From positions 310,001 through 374,000 of the forward strand of contig NZ_JACRSP010000003.1 of NCBI RefSeq assembly GCF_014384765.1: a stretch of DNA of 64,000 nt, read 5' to 3'. The notes below the pieces were generated by a model that saw nothing but the letters and a program-made list of their open reading frames with translations, did no database searches and had not been told where the DNA came from. This stretch comes from Feifania hominis. Its GTDB lineage: Bacteria; Bacillota; Clostridia; Oscillospirales; Feifaniaceae. Positions within the stretch are counted from its first letter, which is position 1, and the number at the start of each line of letters is the position of its first letter. Below are positions 25,203-33,620 of this stretch, in pieces. A program made the translations under genes and the position numbers.

Positions 25203-26651
25203 TTACCGGGAAAAGGCCGAGACGATCTTTTCCTTCTCCTGTAGAATCTGCGAAAAGCGGTCTCTATATTCATATGGATACTTGGGGTTAAAAATACGCT
25301 CGATGCGCTCGCCGCCGTCGAAGACAAACTTGGTCACGCCGCCCGCCCCGCAGGAGAGAATGGTCTGAAATTCCCCCATGATGTAGATGTTGTAGAGGCT
25401 CGCCCTGCCGTCGCGGCAGAAGCCGATGTTCTCGTTGTTTCCGATGGTGTTCTTCTGGCGGTAGAGGTAGTAGGGGTGGTAGCCCGCCCGGGCGAGAGCC
25501 TGCTGGCTGTAGGCGAGCATGGCCGAGACCTTCTCGTTTTCCCCCCTGAAGATGTCGGTGCCCATGGCGCGCAGATTCGCCGCGCGCTTGAGCGAGAGGG
25601 TGTGGACGGTGACATTCTCCGGCGCGAGGGCGAGCACCCGGTCGACGCTGCGGCAGAAGCTCTCGGCGCTCTCGCCCGGCAGCCCTGCGATCATGTCCAT
25701 GTTGACCGCGTCGAAGCCGACGGCGCACGCCTCGCGATAGGCGCGCTCGATGTCGGCGGCGGTGTGGGTGCGCCCGATGGCGGCGAGGGTGCCGTCGTCC
25801 ATGGTCTGGGGGTTGATGCTCACGCGGTTCGCGCCGCGCGCGCGGATGACCGCGAGCTTTTCGGGGGTGATGGTGTCGGGCCGGCCGGCCTCGACGGTGT
25901 ACTCGGCGAGACTCCCGGCCGGAAAACAGTCGCCGACGCGGGCCATCAGCGTGTCGAGCTGGTCTGCGTCGAGCACGGTCGGCGTGCCGCCGCCGATGTA
26001 GACGGTGTTCACCGTGAGCCCCGCGCGGCGCGCGGCGTCCGCGGTGGCGGCGATCTCCTGCCCGAGCAGTTCGAGATAGCCCGGCAGCAGGCGGCGCGCC
26101 TTTTCAATGGAGTGGGACACAAACGAGCAGTAGCTGCACCGCGAGGGACAGAAAGGGATGCCGATGTAGAGGCTCGCCGAGTGCGCGGGCAGCACCCGCA
26201 GCGCCTCGCGCTCCTCCTCGAGCGCGGCGAGGCACAGCGCGGTTTTGCCGGGCTCTGTGAGATACTCGCGCGCAAGATAGTCCGCCGCCCCGTCCGGCGT
26301 GAGACCGCCGCGCAGCAGAGCCGCGACCTTTTTCGCCGGGCGGATGCCGATGAGCGTGCCCCAGGGGGGCTTGAGGCCCGTCAGCCGCTGTCCCGCGCGG
26401 TAGAAGCTGCGCGCGACGGCCCGGGCGAGAGCGCCGTCGTCCGGCGCGAGCCGCTCGACGGTCTCGTCGGCGGCGGTGCGCCCGTCCGCCGTGATGGAGG
26501 AGTGGATGGCCGCGCGCTCCCCGTCGAGCGTGACGCGGCTCACGGCCGAGCGGCCGTCGGCGTCGTCGCGAAAGGAGCACCCGGGCAGAAACAGCAGCGA
26601 CAGGCACTCGATCAGATAGCGTTCCTCATGGCCGACAATGGTGATCTTCAT
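25203..26651 (-). CDS. hemZ: Oxygen-independent coproporphyrinogen dehydrogenase HemZ
   Basis: 482-aa radical SAM protein. The cluster motif CPSRCSYCSF (after IGIPF) and the HemN-like core LNTVYIGGGTPTVLDADQL followed by the anaerobic coproporphyrinogen oxidase features identify the HemZ/HemN branch. An N-terminal extension of about 155 residues is typical of HemZ. The Firmicute position between the MBL hydrolase and downstream genes is conserved. No other haem genes are visible, so whether it makes haem here or serves another role is open. Confidence 0.93.
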   Translation of the reverse strand: MKITIVGHEERYLIECLSLLFLPGCSFRDDADGRSAVSRVTLDGERAAIHSSITADGRTAADETVERLAPDDGALARAVARSFYRAGQRLTGLKPPWGTLIGIRPAKKVAALLRGGLTPDGAADYLAREYLTEPGKTALCLAALEEEREALRVLPAHSASLYIGIPFCPSRCSYCSFVSHSIEKARRLLPGYLELLGQEIAATADAARRAGLTVNTVYIGGGTPTVLDADQLDTLMARVGDCFPAGSLAEYTVEAGRPDTITPEKLAVIRARGANRVSINPQTMDDGTLAAIGRTHTAADIERAYREACAVGFDAVNMDMIAGLPGESAESFCRSVDRVLALAPENVTVHTLSLKRAANLRAMGTDIFRGENEKVSAMLAYSQQALARAGYHPYYLYRQKNTIGNNENIGFCRDGRASLYNIYIMGEFQTILSCGAGGVTKFVFDGGERIERIFNPKYPYEYRDRFSQILQEKEKIVSAFSR

Positions 26652-26654
26652 GGC

Positions 26655-27272
26655 TCAGCGAAACAGAGGATTGTGCGCTTTCTCGTAGTCGAGAGTGGAG
26701 CGCTCCTCGTGGCCGGGCATGATGTGACGCTCCCCCTCGATGGCGCCGAGCACGTCGCGGATGGAGCGGTGGAGCTCTTCGTAGTTGCCGCCGGGCAGAT
26801 CGGTGCGGCCCACGTCGTCGTGAAAGAGCGTATCGCCGGTGAACAGATAGTCCTCGGCCTCGATGCAGATGCCGCCCTTTGAGTGGCCGGGGGTGTGATA
26901 GACGCGAAGCGGCAGCGCGCCGAGCGTGAGCGTCTCGCCGCCGTGGAGCACGATGTCCGGCGGGCAGGGGGGGATCTCACGCCCGCCCGGCACGAGGCTC
27001 TGCGCCGAGTCGGTCAGGCATGCGGCGTCGCCCTCGTGGATGGCGACAAGCCCGCCGTGGGTCTGCTTGAGCTTTGCGACCTCGCCGATGTGGTCGAAGT
27101 GGCCGTGGGTCGCAATGATGTACTTGACTTTGTAGTCGCCCTCATCGAGAGCGCGGTAGAGCGAGGCGTTGCGAAAGCCGGGGTCGATGACCGCGGTCTC
27201 GCGGGTGGCCTCGTCGGTGACGAGGTAGGTGTTGTTCTGCATGAAGCCGGAGGTGATGGTGGTGACTTCCAA
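26655..27272 (-). CDS. MBL-fold metallo-hydrolase (glyoxalase II-like)
   Basis: 205-aa metallo-beta-lactamase fold hydrolase. Zinc ligands are seen in THGHFDHIGE (HxHxDH), TPGHSKG and TGDTLFHDDVGRTDLPGG. This YqgX-like family is usually called hydroxyacylglutathione hydrolase-like, but substrate is unknown. Start is a TTG at 27272 with AAGGAG 9 nt upstream: no ATG or GTG lies near the fold's beginning EVTTITSGFMQNN. Tightly packed between dtd and hemZ. Confidence 0.9.
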   Translation of the reverse strand: MEVTTITSGFMQNNTYLVTDEATRETAVIDPGFRNASLYRALDEGDYKVKYIIATHGHFDHIGEVAKLKQTHGGLVAIHEGDAACLTDSAQSLVPGGREIPPCPPDIVLHGGETLTLGALPLRVYHTPGHSKGGICIEAEDYLFTGDTLFHDDVGRTDLPGGNYEELHRSIRDVLGAIEGERHIMPGHEERSTLDYEKAHNPLFR

Positions 27273-27286
27273 GGCGAATCTCCTTT

Positions 27287-27736
27287 CTATCGGTCGGGCG
27301 AGTCGATCACCAGGGTGATGGGCCCGTCGTTTTGCAGGGCGACTTTCATCTCGGCGCGGAATTTTCCGCCGCACACCCGCCGCACGCCGTTTTGGCGCAG
27401 GCGCTCGATGAAGTACTCATAGAGAGGCTCGGCCTGCTCGGGGCGGGCGGCGTCGGTGAAGCCCGGGCGGTTGCCGTGGCGCGCGTCGCCGTAGAGGGTG
27501 AAGTTCGGCACGACCAGTATCTCGCCGCCGATGTCGCGCACCGAGCGGTTGAGCTTGCCCGCGTCGTCCTCGAAGACGCGAAGAGACGCGAGTTTGTCGG
27601 CGAGCCAGTCGGCCTCGCGTTCGGTGTCGCCCACGCGGATGCCGAGCAGTACGAGGTAGCCCGCGCCGATCTCGCTGATGCGCTCGCCGCCGACGGTGAC
27701 CGACGCATAATCTACACGCTGTATAACAAGTCTCAT
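27287..27736 (-). CDS. dtd: D-aminoacyl-tRNA deacylase
   Basis: 149-aa homodimeric enzyme that removes D-amino acids (and glycine from tRNA-Ala) from mischarged tRNA. It starts MRLVIQRVDYASVTV and has the cross-subunit GPIT motif near the end (variant of GPVT). The usual SQFTL motif reads PNFTL here. Full family length. Conserved rel-dtd neighbourhood. Confidence 0.96.
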   Translation of the reverse strand: MRLVIQRVDYASVTVGGERISEIGAGYLVLLGIRVGDTEREADWLADKLASLRVFEDDAGKLNRSVRDIGGEILVVPNFTLYGDARHGNRPGFTDAARPEQAEPLYEYFIERLRQNGVRRVCGGKFRAEMKVALQNDGPITLVIDSPDR

Positions 27737-27800
27737 AAATACCTCTCCGTTGTTTCTGTTGCGCCGCCGCAGGCGGCAAAACGGGACAGGGCAGCCGGGG

Positions 27801-29975
27801 TCAGCCCGCGCTGCGCTTGATTTTTACCACGCTCTCCACTGCCTCGAGCTTGTGGACGACCGAGCGCAGATGTTCGACGTCGCGCACGTCGACCGTCACA
27901 TGGATGACGCTGAAGCCGTCCTGCGTCTCACGGGCGTTGAGCGCGTGTATCTGCACTTTCAGATTGGCGAGCACCGTCGTGATGTCGGCGAGCAGGCCGT
28001 AGCGCTTGGAGGCGAGAATCTGAAGCGACGCCTGGAAAGAGGCGGCCTTGTTCGTGTTCCAGTAGACGCGCAGCCACCGGTCGTTCTCGGTGCCGGCCTT
28101 GAGGCTGCTGCGGACGTTGACGCAGTCGGTGCGGTGCACCGAGATGCCGTAGCCCTTGGTGATGTAGCCGATGATGTCGTCGCCCGGCAGCGGGTTGCAG
28201 CAGCGCGCGTATTTGATCAGGCAGTTGTCGATGCCCTCGACGATGACGTCGGAGGTGGACTTGGTAGGCTGGGGCCGCGCCGACTCGGGGATGGAGGCGA
28301 GAATCTCGTCTGCCGAGGGCTTTATGTTCCTGTTGCACTCCTCGCGGATACGCGGCAGAATGCGGTTGACCGTGATGCCGCCGTAGCCGATGGAGGCGTA
28401 GAGCTCCTCGACGCCGGTGATGCCCACGCGCCGGGCGATGGAGGCGAGGAGCTCGTCGCGGTCGGCGGGCAGGGTGATGTTCTGCTTTTTGAGCGCGGCG
28501 TCGAGCTCCTCGCGGCCGCGCTCGATGTTCTCCTCGCGCTTCTCCTTTTTGAACCACTGTTTGATCTTGTTTTTGGCCTCGGAGGTCTTGGCGATCTTGA
28601 GCCAGTCGCGGCTCGGCCCCTTGCCGGAGTTTGAGGTGATGATCTCGACGATCTCACCGTTTTCCACCTGGTAGTCGAGCTGGACCATCTTGCCGTTGAC
28701 CTTGGCGCCGATCATCTTGTTGCCGACTGCGCTGTGGATGGCATAGGCAAAGTCGATGACCGTCGCGCCCGAGGGCAGATTGATCAGATCGCCGTTCGGC
28801 GTGAAGACGAAGACCTCGTCCGAGAAGAGGTCGATTTTGAACGTGCGCATGAAGTCCTCGGGGTCGGCTGCCGTGCCCTGGATCTCGAGCAGATGGCGCA
28901 CCCACTCGACCTTGTTGTCAAAGCCCGACTTCTTCTCGACGCCGTCTTTGTACTTCCAGTGGGCGGCGATGCCGTACTCGGCGGTCTGGTGCATCTCCCA
29001 GGTGCGGATCTGCACCTCGAAAGGGATGCCCTCGCGGCCGATGACGGTGGTGTGAAGCGACTGGTACATGTTGGGCTTCGGGGTCGAAATATAGTCCTTA
29101 AACCGCCCGGGAATGGGCTTGTAGAGATCGTGGATGAGGCCGAGCACGTTGTAGCACTCGTTGATGGTGCCCACGATTACGCGGATGGCGTAGAGGTCGT
29201 AGATCTCGTCGATGGTCTTGTTCTGGCTGTACATCTTGCGGTAGATGCTGTAGATGGACTTGACCCGCCCGTCGACCTGAAAGTCCTCGATCTTCTCTCT
29301 GGCGAGCAGCTCGCGGATCTTCTGCATGCAGGTGCCGAGAAAGTCGAGGCTCTCGGCTTTCTTTGCGGTCAGATCGCCCTCGATCTCGGCGTAGCCGATG
29401 GGGTCGAGGTAGCGCAGGGAGATGTCCTCAAGCTCGATCTTGACGCGCTGCATGCCGAGCCGGTGCGCCAGCGGCGCGAAGACCTCCATGGTCTCGAGCG
29501 CCTTGTCGCGCTGCTTCTGCGGCGGCATGGAGGAGAGCGTACGCATGTTGTGCAGGCGGTCGGCGAGCTTGATGATGATCACGCGGATGTCGCGCGCCAT
29601 GGCGAGGAACATCTTGCGCAGATTCTCGACCTGCTCCTCCTCCTTGCTGGTGTAGGGAATCTTGCCGAGCTTGGTCACGCCGTCGACAAGCCCCGCGATG
29701 TTGGCGCCGAACTGCTTTCGCACGTCGGCGAGCGTGATGTCGGTGTCCTCCACGACGTCGTGCAGCAGCGCCGCGGCGACGCAGTCGGTGTCCATGCCCA
29801 TGTCGACGAGGATCTCGGCCACGCTGATCGGGTGGGTGATATAGGGCTCGCCCGCCACGCGCTTCTGGCCCTCGTGGGCTCTCTCGGCCAGCTCATAGGC
29901 GCGCGTGATCACCCCCACGTCGTAGGGGTAGTCGCTGTCATTGAGTTTTTCAAGCAGGTTCGAGAAATCTTCCAT
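27801..29975 (-). CDS. rel: Bifunctional (p)ppGpp synthetase/hydrolase Rel
   Basis: 724-aa stringent-response enzyme. Domains in order: HD hydrolase (about 25-180; HPISVAEILVDMG, LLHDVVEDTD), synthetase (about 225-340; VDGRVKSIYSIYRKM, YDLYAIRVI), TGS (about 385-450; TPNGDLINLPSGATVIDFAYAIH), zinc-finger-like region with CARCCNPLPGDDI and C-terminal ACT (about 650-720). Both catalytic halves look intact. It starts two bases after the recJ stop. Adenine phosphoribosyltransferase, often found between recJ and rel, is absent. Confidence 0.98.
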   Translation of the reverse strand: MEDFSNLLEKLNDSDYPYDVGVITRAYELAERAHEGQKRVAGEPYITHPISVAEILVDMGMDTDCVAAALLHDVVEDTDITLADVRKQFGANIAGLVDGVTKLGKIPYTSKEEEQVENLRKMFLAMARDIRVIIIKLADRLHNMRTLSSMPPQKQRDKALETMEVFAPLAHRLGMQRVKIELEDISLRYLDPIGYAEIEGDLTAKKAESLDFLGTCMQKIRELLAREKIEDFQVDGRVKSIYSIYRKMYSQNKTIDEIYDLYAIRVIVGTINECYNVLGLIHDLYKPIPGRFKDYISTPKPNMYQSLHTTVIGREGIPFEVQIRTWEMHQTAEYGIAAHWKYKDGVEKKSGFDNKVEWVRHLLEIQGTAADPEDFMRTFKIDLFSDEVFVFTPNGDLINLPSGATVIDFAYAIHSAVGNKMIGAKVNGKMVQLDYQVENGEIVEIITSNSGKGPSRDWLKIAKTSEAKNKIKQWFKKEKREENIERGREELDAALKKQNITLPADRDELLASIARRVGITGVEELYASIGYGGITVNRILPRIREECNRNIKPSADEILASIPESARPQPTKSTSDVIVEGIDNCLIKYARCCNPLPGDDIIGYITKGYGISVHRTDCVNVRSSLKAGTENDRWLRVYWNTNKAASFQASLQILASKRYGLLADITTVLANLKVQIHALNARETQDGFSVIHVTVDVRDVEHLRSVVHKLEAVESVVKIKRSAG

Positions 29976-29977
29976 AG

Positions 29978-32068
29978 TTACGATCCGTTCTTTCCTCTGA
30001 TGGATTTGAGCTCGATGAGAAGCGGCGACAGGTCGAGATTCTTCTTCTCTCTCACGGGCAGCTTGCGGATGGTGAGCGCGCCGTCCGGCTCCTCGGTGAC
30101 GCTGAGCATGTCCATCTGGGTGAAGACATCCAGGCAGATGCGCAGCTTGCAGATGTTCGGCGGCCGGTCGGAGAGCACGCCGATTCTGCGGTGGAGCAGC
30201 TCGAGCGTGTCGTGAATCTCGTCGCTCGTGGTCAGGTAGCGGTAGACGGTGACAAAGTCCTCCCGCGAGGGGATGACGTGCAGAAGCTGGTGCTGGGTGA
30301 GCCCGCGGCAGCCGGCGCCCTGGTAGAGGTGCAGCGCCTCGGTGTACTCGCGCAGGCTCTCGCGGTAGGTCGACGAGAGGTGCAGATCCTTGATGACGAG
30401 CTGCACGGTGATGTTGCCGCGGTAGGAGTTGGTGTCGAGGTTGCAGACCAGATCGAGCTTCTCCCCGCGGAAGTAGGGGAAGTCGGCCGTGCCGCGCCCG
30501 AAGAGAAACGCGTCGATGGTGACGCCGTTTTTCGAGAGCAGCAGCTTTGTATGTTTATCGCCCGAGATGGGGCAGATGTCGTCGATGCGAATGTCCCGCA
30601 GCAGAAAGAGCGGGGCGGCGTTGCCCATGCCGTAGGGCTCGAGCAGCAGAATTTCGTTGACGGTCTTGAGCGTAATGTCGCGGATGTCGATCTCGCAGTC
30701 GATCTTGAGCTTGGGGGTGAGAATCTCGTCGGTGAGAATCTCGTTTGCATAGCGGGTGATGCCGGCCTTGAACGCGTCGTAGTTCTCGCGCTTGAGCGAG
30801 AGGCCCGCGGCGAGCGCGTGGCCGCCGAACTTCTCGAGAAGTTCGCCCTGGCCCGCGAGCGCCTCGTAGATGTTGAAGCCCGGGATGCTGCGCCCGGAGC
30901 CCTTGCCGCTCTCGCCGTCGAAGGAGATCATGATCGAGGGCAGGTAGTACTTGTCCGACAGGCGGGAGGAGACGATGCCGATGATGCCGTGGTGCCAGTG
31001 GTCGCTCGCGAGCACGATGATCTTGTCGCGCTGAAAGCCGGGCTCGTGCTCGAGCTGATCGTAGGCCTCGGTGATGATCTTGTTCTCCTCGTCCTGCCGC
31101 TCGCGGTTGGCGTCGCAGAGCTCGCGCGCAATCTCGGCCGCCTCGCGCGGGTCGCGCGAGAGCAGCAGCTTCACCGCCCGCCGGGGACTGCCGACCCGCC
31201 CGGCGGCGTTGACGCGCGGGGCGAGGGTGTAGCCGATGACGCCGGCGGTGATCTTCTTGTTCTCGATGCCCGACTGGGCGATCAGCGCGCGCAGACCGAT
31301 GTTTCGGGTGTGCTCAAGGCGCTTGAGCCCGAGCGAGACGATGATGCGGTTCTCGCCGTTTAGGGGCATGACGTCGGCAATGGTGCCGAAGGCGACGAGC
31401 TCCGAGTAGCGGTCGATCACATCCTGAAGATGTTCACGCCCCGACAGGGCGCACAGCAGCTTGAAGACGACCCCCACGCCGGCGAGCTCGGGAAAGGGAT
31501 ACTCGCTGTCGGGCCGCTTGGGGTTGACAATGGCGTAGGCGGGCGGCAGGCCGCCGGCGCACTCGTGGTGGTCGGTGATAATGGTGGTCAGCCCCAGATC
31601 GTTTGCGTGGGCAATCTCCCGCAGGGCGGTGATGCCGGCGTCCACCGTGATCAGAAGCGTGGTGCCCGCCGCGGCGAGGGTGTCGATGGCGGCCATGTTG
31701 ACGCCGTAGCCCTCCTCCATGCGGTCGGGGATGTAGTAGTCGATGTTGTCGGTGCGCTCTGAGAGATACTGGTAGAGGATGCTCGTCGACGTGATGCCGT
31801 CGACGTCGTAGTCGCCGTAGATGGTGATGCGCTCGTTGTGGGCGAGAGCGTCGTTGATGCGGTTGACGGCCTTTCGCATATCGGGCAGCAGAAAGGGGTC
31901 GCAGAGAATGTCGATGGACTTTCGCAGAAACAGCCGCGCGCGCTCGGGGTCGGTCAGACCTCTGTTGTAGAGCAGGCGCGAGACGATGGGCGAAATCTGC
32001 AGACTTTCGCAAAGACAGCGAATGGCCTCGGGGTCCTGCTCCCGGACAATCCATTTGCGCTGTTTCAT
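29978..32068 (-). CDS. recJ: Single-stranded-DNA exonuclease RecJ
   Basis: 696-aa 5'-3' ssDNA exonuclease for repair and recombination. DHH-family motifs are YGDYDVDGITS, TDHHE and the DHHA1-domain motif GGHALAAGLS; an OB-fold follows (about 450-570). A C-terminal extension of about 120 residues is common in Firmicute RecJ. First gene of the minus-strand recJ-rel-dtd-MBL-hemZ-kinase cluster and divergent from the 32-kb islet. Confidence 0.96.
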   Translation of the reverse strand: MKQRKWIVREQDPEAIRCLCESLQISPIVSRLLYNRGLTDPERARLFLRKSIDILCDPFLLPDMRKAVNRINDALAHNERITIYGDYDVDGITSTSILYQYLSERTDNIDYYIPDRMEEGYGVNMAAIDTLAAAGTTLLITVDAGITALREIAHANDLGLTTIITDHHECAGGLPPAYAIVNPKRPDSEYPFPELAGVGVVFKLLCALSGREHLQDVIDRYSELVAFGTIADVMPLNGENRIIVSLGLKRLEHTRNIGLRALIAQSGIENKKITAGVIGYTLAPRVNAAGRVGSPRRAVKLLLSRDPREAAEIARELCDANRERQDEENKIITEAYDQLEHEPGFQRDKIIVLASDHWHHGIIGIVSSRLSDKYYLPSIMISFDGESGKGSGRSIPGFNIYEALAGQGELLEKFGGHALAAGLSLKRENYDAFKAGITRYANEILTDEILTPKLKIDCEIDIRDITLKTVNEILLLEPYGMGNAAPLFLLRDIRIDDICPISGDKHTKLLLSKNGVTIDAFLFGRGTADFPYFRGEKLDLVCNLDTNSYRGNITVQLVIKDLHLSSTYRESLREYTEALHLYQGAGCRGLTQHQLLHVIPSREDFVTVYRYLTTSDEIHDTLELLHRRIGVLSDRPPNICKLRICLDVFTQMDMLSVTEEPDGALTIRKLPVREKKNLDLSPLLIELKSIRGKNGS

Positions 32069-32191
32069 GGTCTCACCTCCGGTTCGTGAGGGCGGAAAAC
32101 CCGCATGATAATTTACATAATAAAATATTGTATCATTTTTGGGGTCTCACTTCAATGCCTATTTCCGGGCGGTGAGAGGCGCCGCGCTCAA

Positions 32192-32220
32192 TTGAGGCGA
32201 ATGGTCAAATCTGGTATACT
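32192..32220 (+). promoter_or_regulatory. Promoter of islet copy 1
   Basis: -35 TTGAGG (32192-32197), 17-bp spacer, -10 TATACT (32215-32220). Confidence 0.75.
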
Positions 32221-32248
32221 GATAATGAGTGAAAGAGGGGTGACGAGT

Positions 32249-32842
32249 ATGAGACAAAACAGAGCGGGCGCGCCACTGAAAAGCGACCACGGCCGGGCGA
32301 TGTTTTTCATAAGGCGCCACTGGCTGAAAATACTCATTTTCGGCGGGTGGGGACTTGTGCTTCTCGTCAGCTTCTGTACGACGATGGTTAATACCTACAG
32401 CGAGCGCAGCTTTGACGACATCTGTACAGTTCCGATTGACGAAAATACGAGAGTGCGGTTTTATCGGGGGATTTTAGAGGGTGAGGAGGAGACCTGTGTT
32501 GTCGACGACCCGGCGCTGCTGGAAGAGTTCTTTACATATCTAAGACAATACCGGTATAAACAGCGGGGGCAATACTATGATGAGTTGGCAGACCGCAGCT
32601 CTTTCAAAGGGTACTACTATTTTGAAGTGGAGTGGAAAAGACATTGTTGCTATTTTTGGATAGAGTCTAATTTGCTTGAACGAAGTTTCAGCAATGGCTT
32701 TTTAATAAGAAAAAGTGGGGAACAGATGGAACTGACAGAAGATTTTCTAAGTGCATATTGGGAAAAGCTGCCCTGGGGGAAGAGAGCCGATGATGAGGAG
32801 TTATGGATAACACAGCCACCCAATCCGCTGACAGGAGGATAA
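32249..32842 (+). CDS. Duplicated single-pass membrane protein, copy 1
   Basis: 197-aa protein of unknown family. A basic N-terminus (MRQNRAGAPLKSDH), one membrane helix (about 25-45, LKILIFGGWGLVLLVSF) and an extracytoplasmic or cytosolic domain rich in aromatic and acidic residues (GYYYFEVEW, AYWEKLPWGKRADDEELW). Start at the ATG at 32249 with GAGGGGTGA; an ATG 24 nt upstream is less well placed. The stop codon lies inside the terminator stem. The next gene is a diverged copy with nearly identical first 110 residues. Function unknown. Confidence 0.72.
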   Translation: MRQNRAGAPLKSDHGRAMFFIRRHWLKILIFGGWGLVLLVSFCTTMVNTYSERSFDDICTVPIDENTRVRFYRGILEGEEETCVVDDPALLEEFFTYLRQYRYKQRGQYYDELADRSSFKGYYYFEVEWKRHCCYFWIESNLLERSFSNGFLIRKSGEQMELTEDFLSAYWEKLPWGKRADDEELWITQPPNPLTGG

Positions 32843-32866
32843 CCAATTGGTTATCCTCCTGTTTGG
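32832..32866 (+). terminator. Terminator of islet copy 1
   Basis: Perfect 30-bp palindrome: a 15-base arm (32832-32846) and its complement (32847-32861), followed by TTTGG. The gene's TAA stop (32840-32842) is part of the left arm. Confidence 0.75.
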
Positions 32867-32907
32867 CTATTAGATGCGTTTAGAGAATCCTGAGCCCCAG
32901 TAGATAC

Positions 32908-32936
32908 TTGCTGCATATGGGTATATTTGGTATACT
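32908..32936 (+). promoter_or_regulatory. Promoter of islet copy 2
   Basis: -35 TTGCTG (32908-32913), 17-bp spacer, -10 TATACT (32931-32936). GGTATACTGA is shared with the copy 1 promoter. Confidence 0.75.
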
Positions 32937-32964
32937 GACAGTGAACGGAAGAGGGGTGACGAGT

Positions 32965-33579
32965 ATGAAGCAAAACAGAGCGGGCGCGCCGCTGAAAAGC
33001 GATTATAGCGGGGTGTACCGAGTGATGTTTTTCATAAGGCGCCACTGGCTGAAGATACTCATCTTCGGCGGGTGGGGGCTCATGCTTCTTGTCAGCTTCT
33101 GTACGACGATGGTTAACACCTACAGCGAGCGCAGCTTTGACGACATCTGTACGGTGCCGATTGATGAAAATACGAGAGTGCGGTTTTACCGGGGAATTCT
33201 GGAGGGTGAGGAGGAGTCCTGTGTCGTCGACGACCCGGAGCTGCTGGAGGAGTTTTTTACATATCTAAGACAATACCGGTACAAACATCGGGACGAGTAC
33301 CATAGTCTGTATGGTGATGCATGGGTAAATCGCTCTTCTTTCAAGGGGTACTACTATTTTGAAGTGGAATGGAGGAGATCTTATTGCTACTTCTATTTAG
33401 AGTCTAATCGGCTTGAAAGAGATGATAGCAATGGCTTTTTTATAAGAAGAAACGGAGAACAGGTGGAACTGACAGAAGATTTTATTAGCGCATATTGGGA
33501 AAAGCTGCCCTGGGGGAAGAGAGCCGACGATGAGGAATTATGGAAGAGAAAATTTCAAGTCCGGATGACATGGGAGTAA
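32965..33579 (+). CDS. Duplicated single-pass membrane protein, copy 2
   Basis: 204-aa paralogue of the gene at 32249. The first 110 residues, including the membrane helix, are almost identical; the middle is longer (HRDEYHSLYGDAWVNRSSF against QRGQYYDELADRSSF) and the end differs (KRKFQVRMTWE). The ATG at 32965 follows GAGGGGTGA as in copy 1. Own promoter and terminator, with the TAA stop again inside the terminator stem. Function unknown; AT-richer than the core genes around. Confidence 0.72.
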   Translation: MKQNRAGAPLKSDYSGVYRVMFFIRRHWLKILIFGGWGLMLLVSFCTTMVNTYSERSFDDICTVPIDENTRVRFYRGILEGEEESCVVDDPELLEEFFTYLRQYRYKHRDEYHSLYGDAWVNRSSFKGYYYFEVEWRRSYCYFYLESNRLERDDSNGFFIRRNGEQVELTEDFISAYWEKLPWGKRADDEELWKRKFQVRMTWE

Positions 33580-33603
33580 CCAAATGGTTACTCCCATGTT
33601 TTT
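33569..33603 (+). terminator. Terminator of islet copy 2, probably bidirectional
   Basis: 14-bp stem CATGGGAGTAACCA (33569-33582) and its complement (33585-33598), followed by TTTTTC. It faces the minus-strand gene ending at 33621. Confidence 0.88.
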
Positions 33604-33620
33604 CAGTCTATACCCAATAG

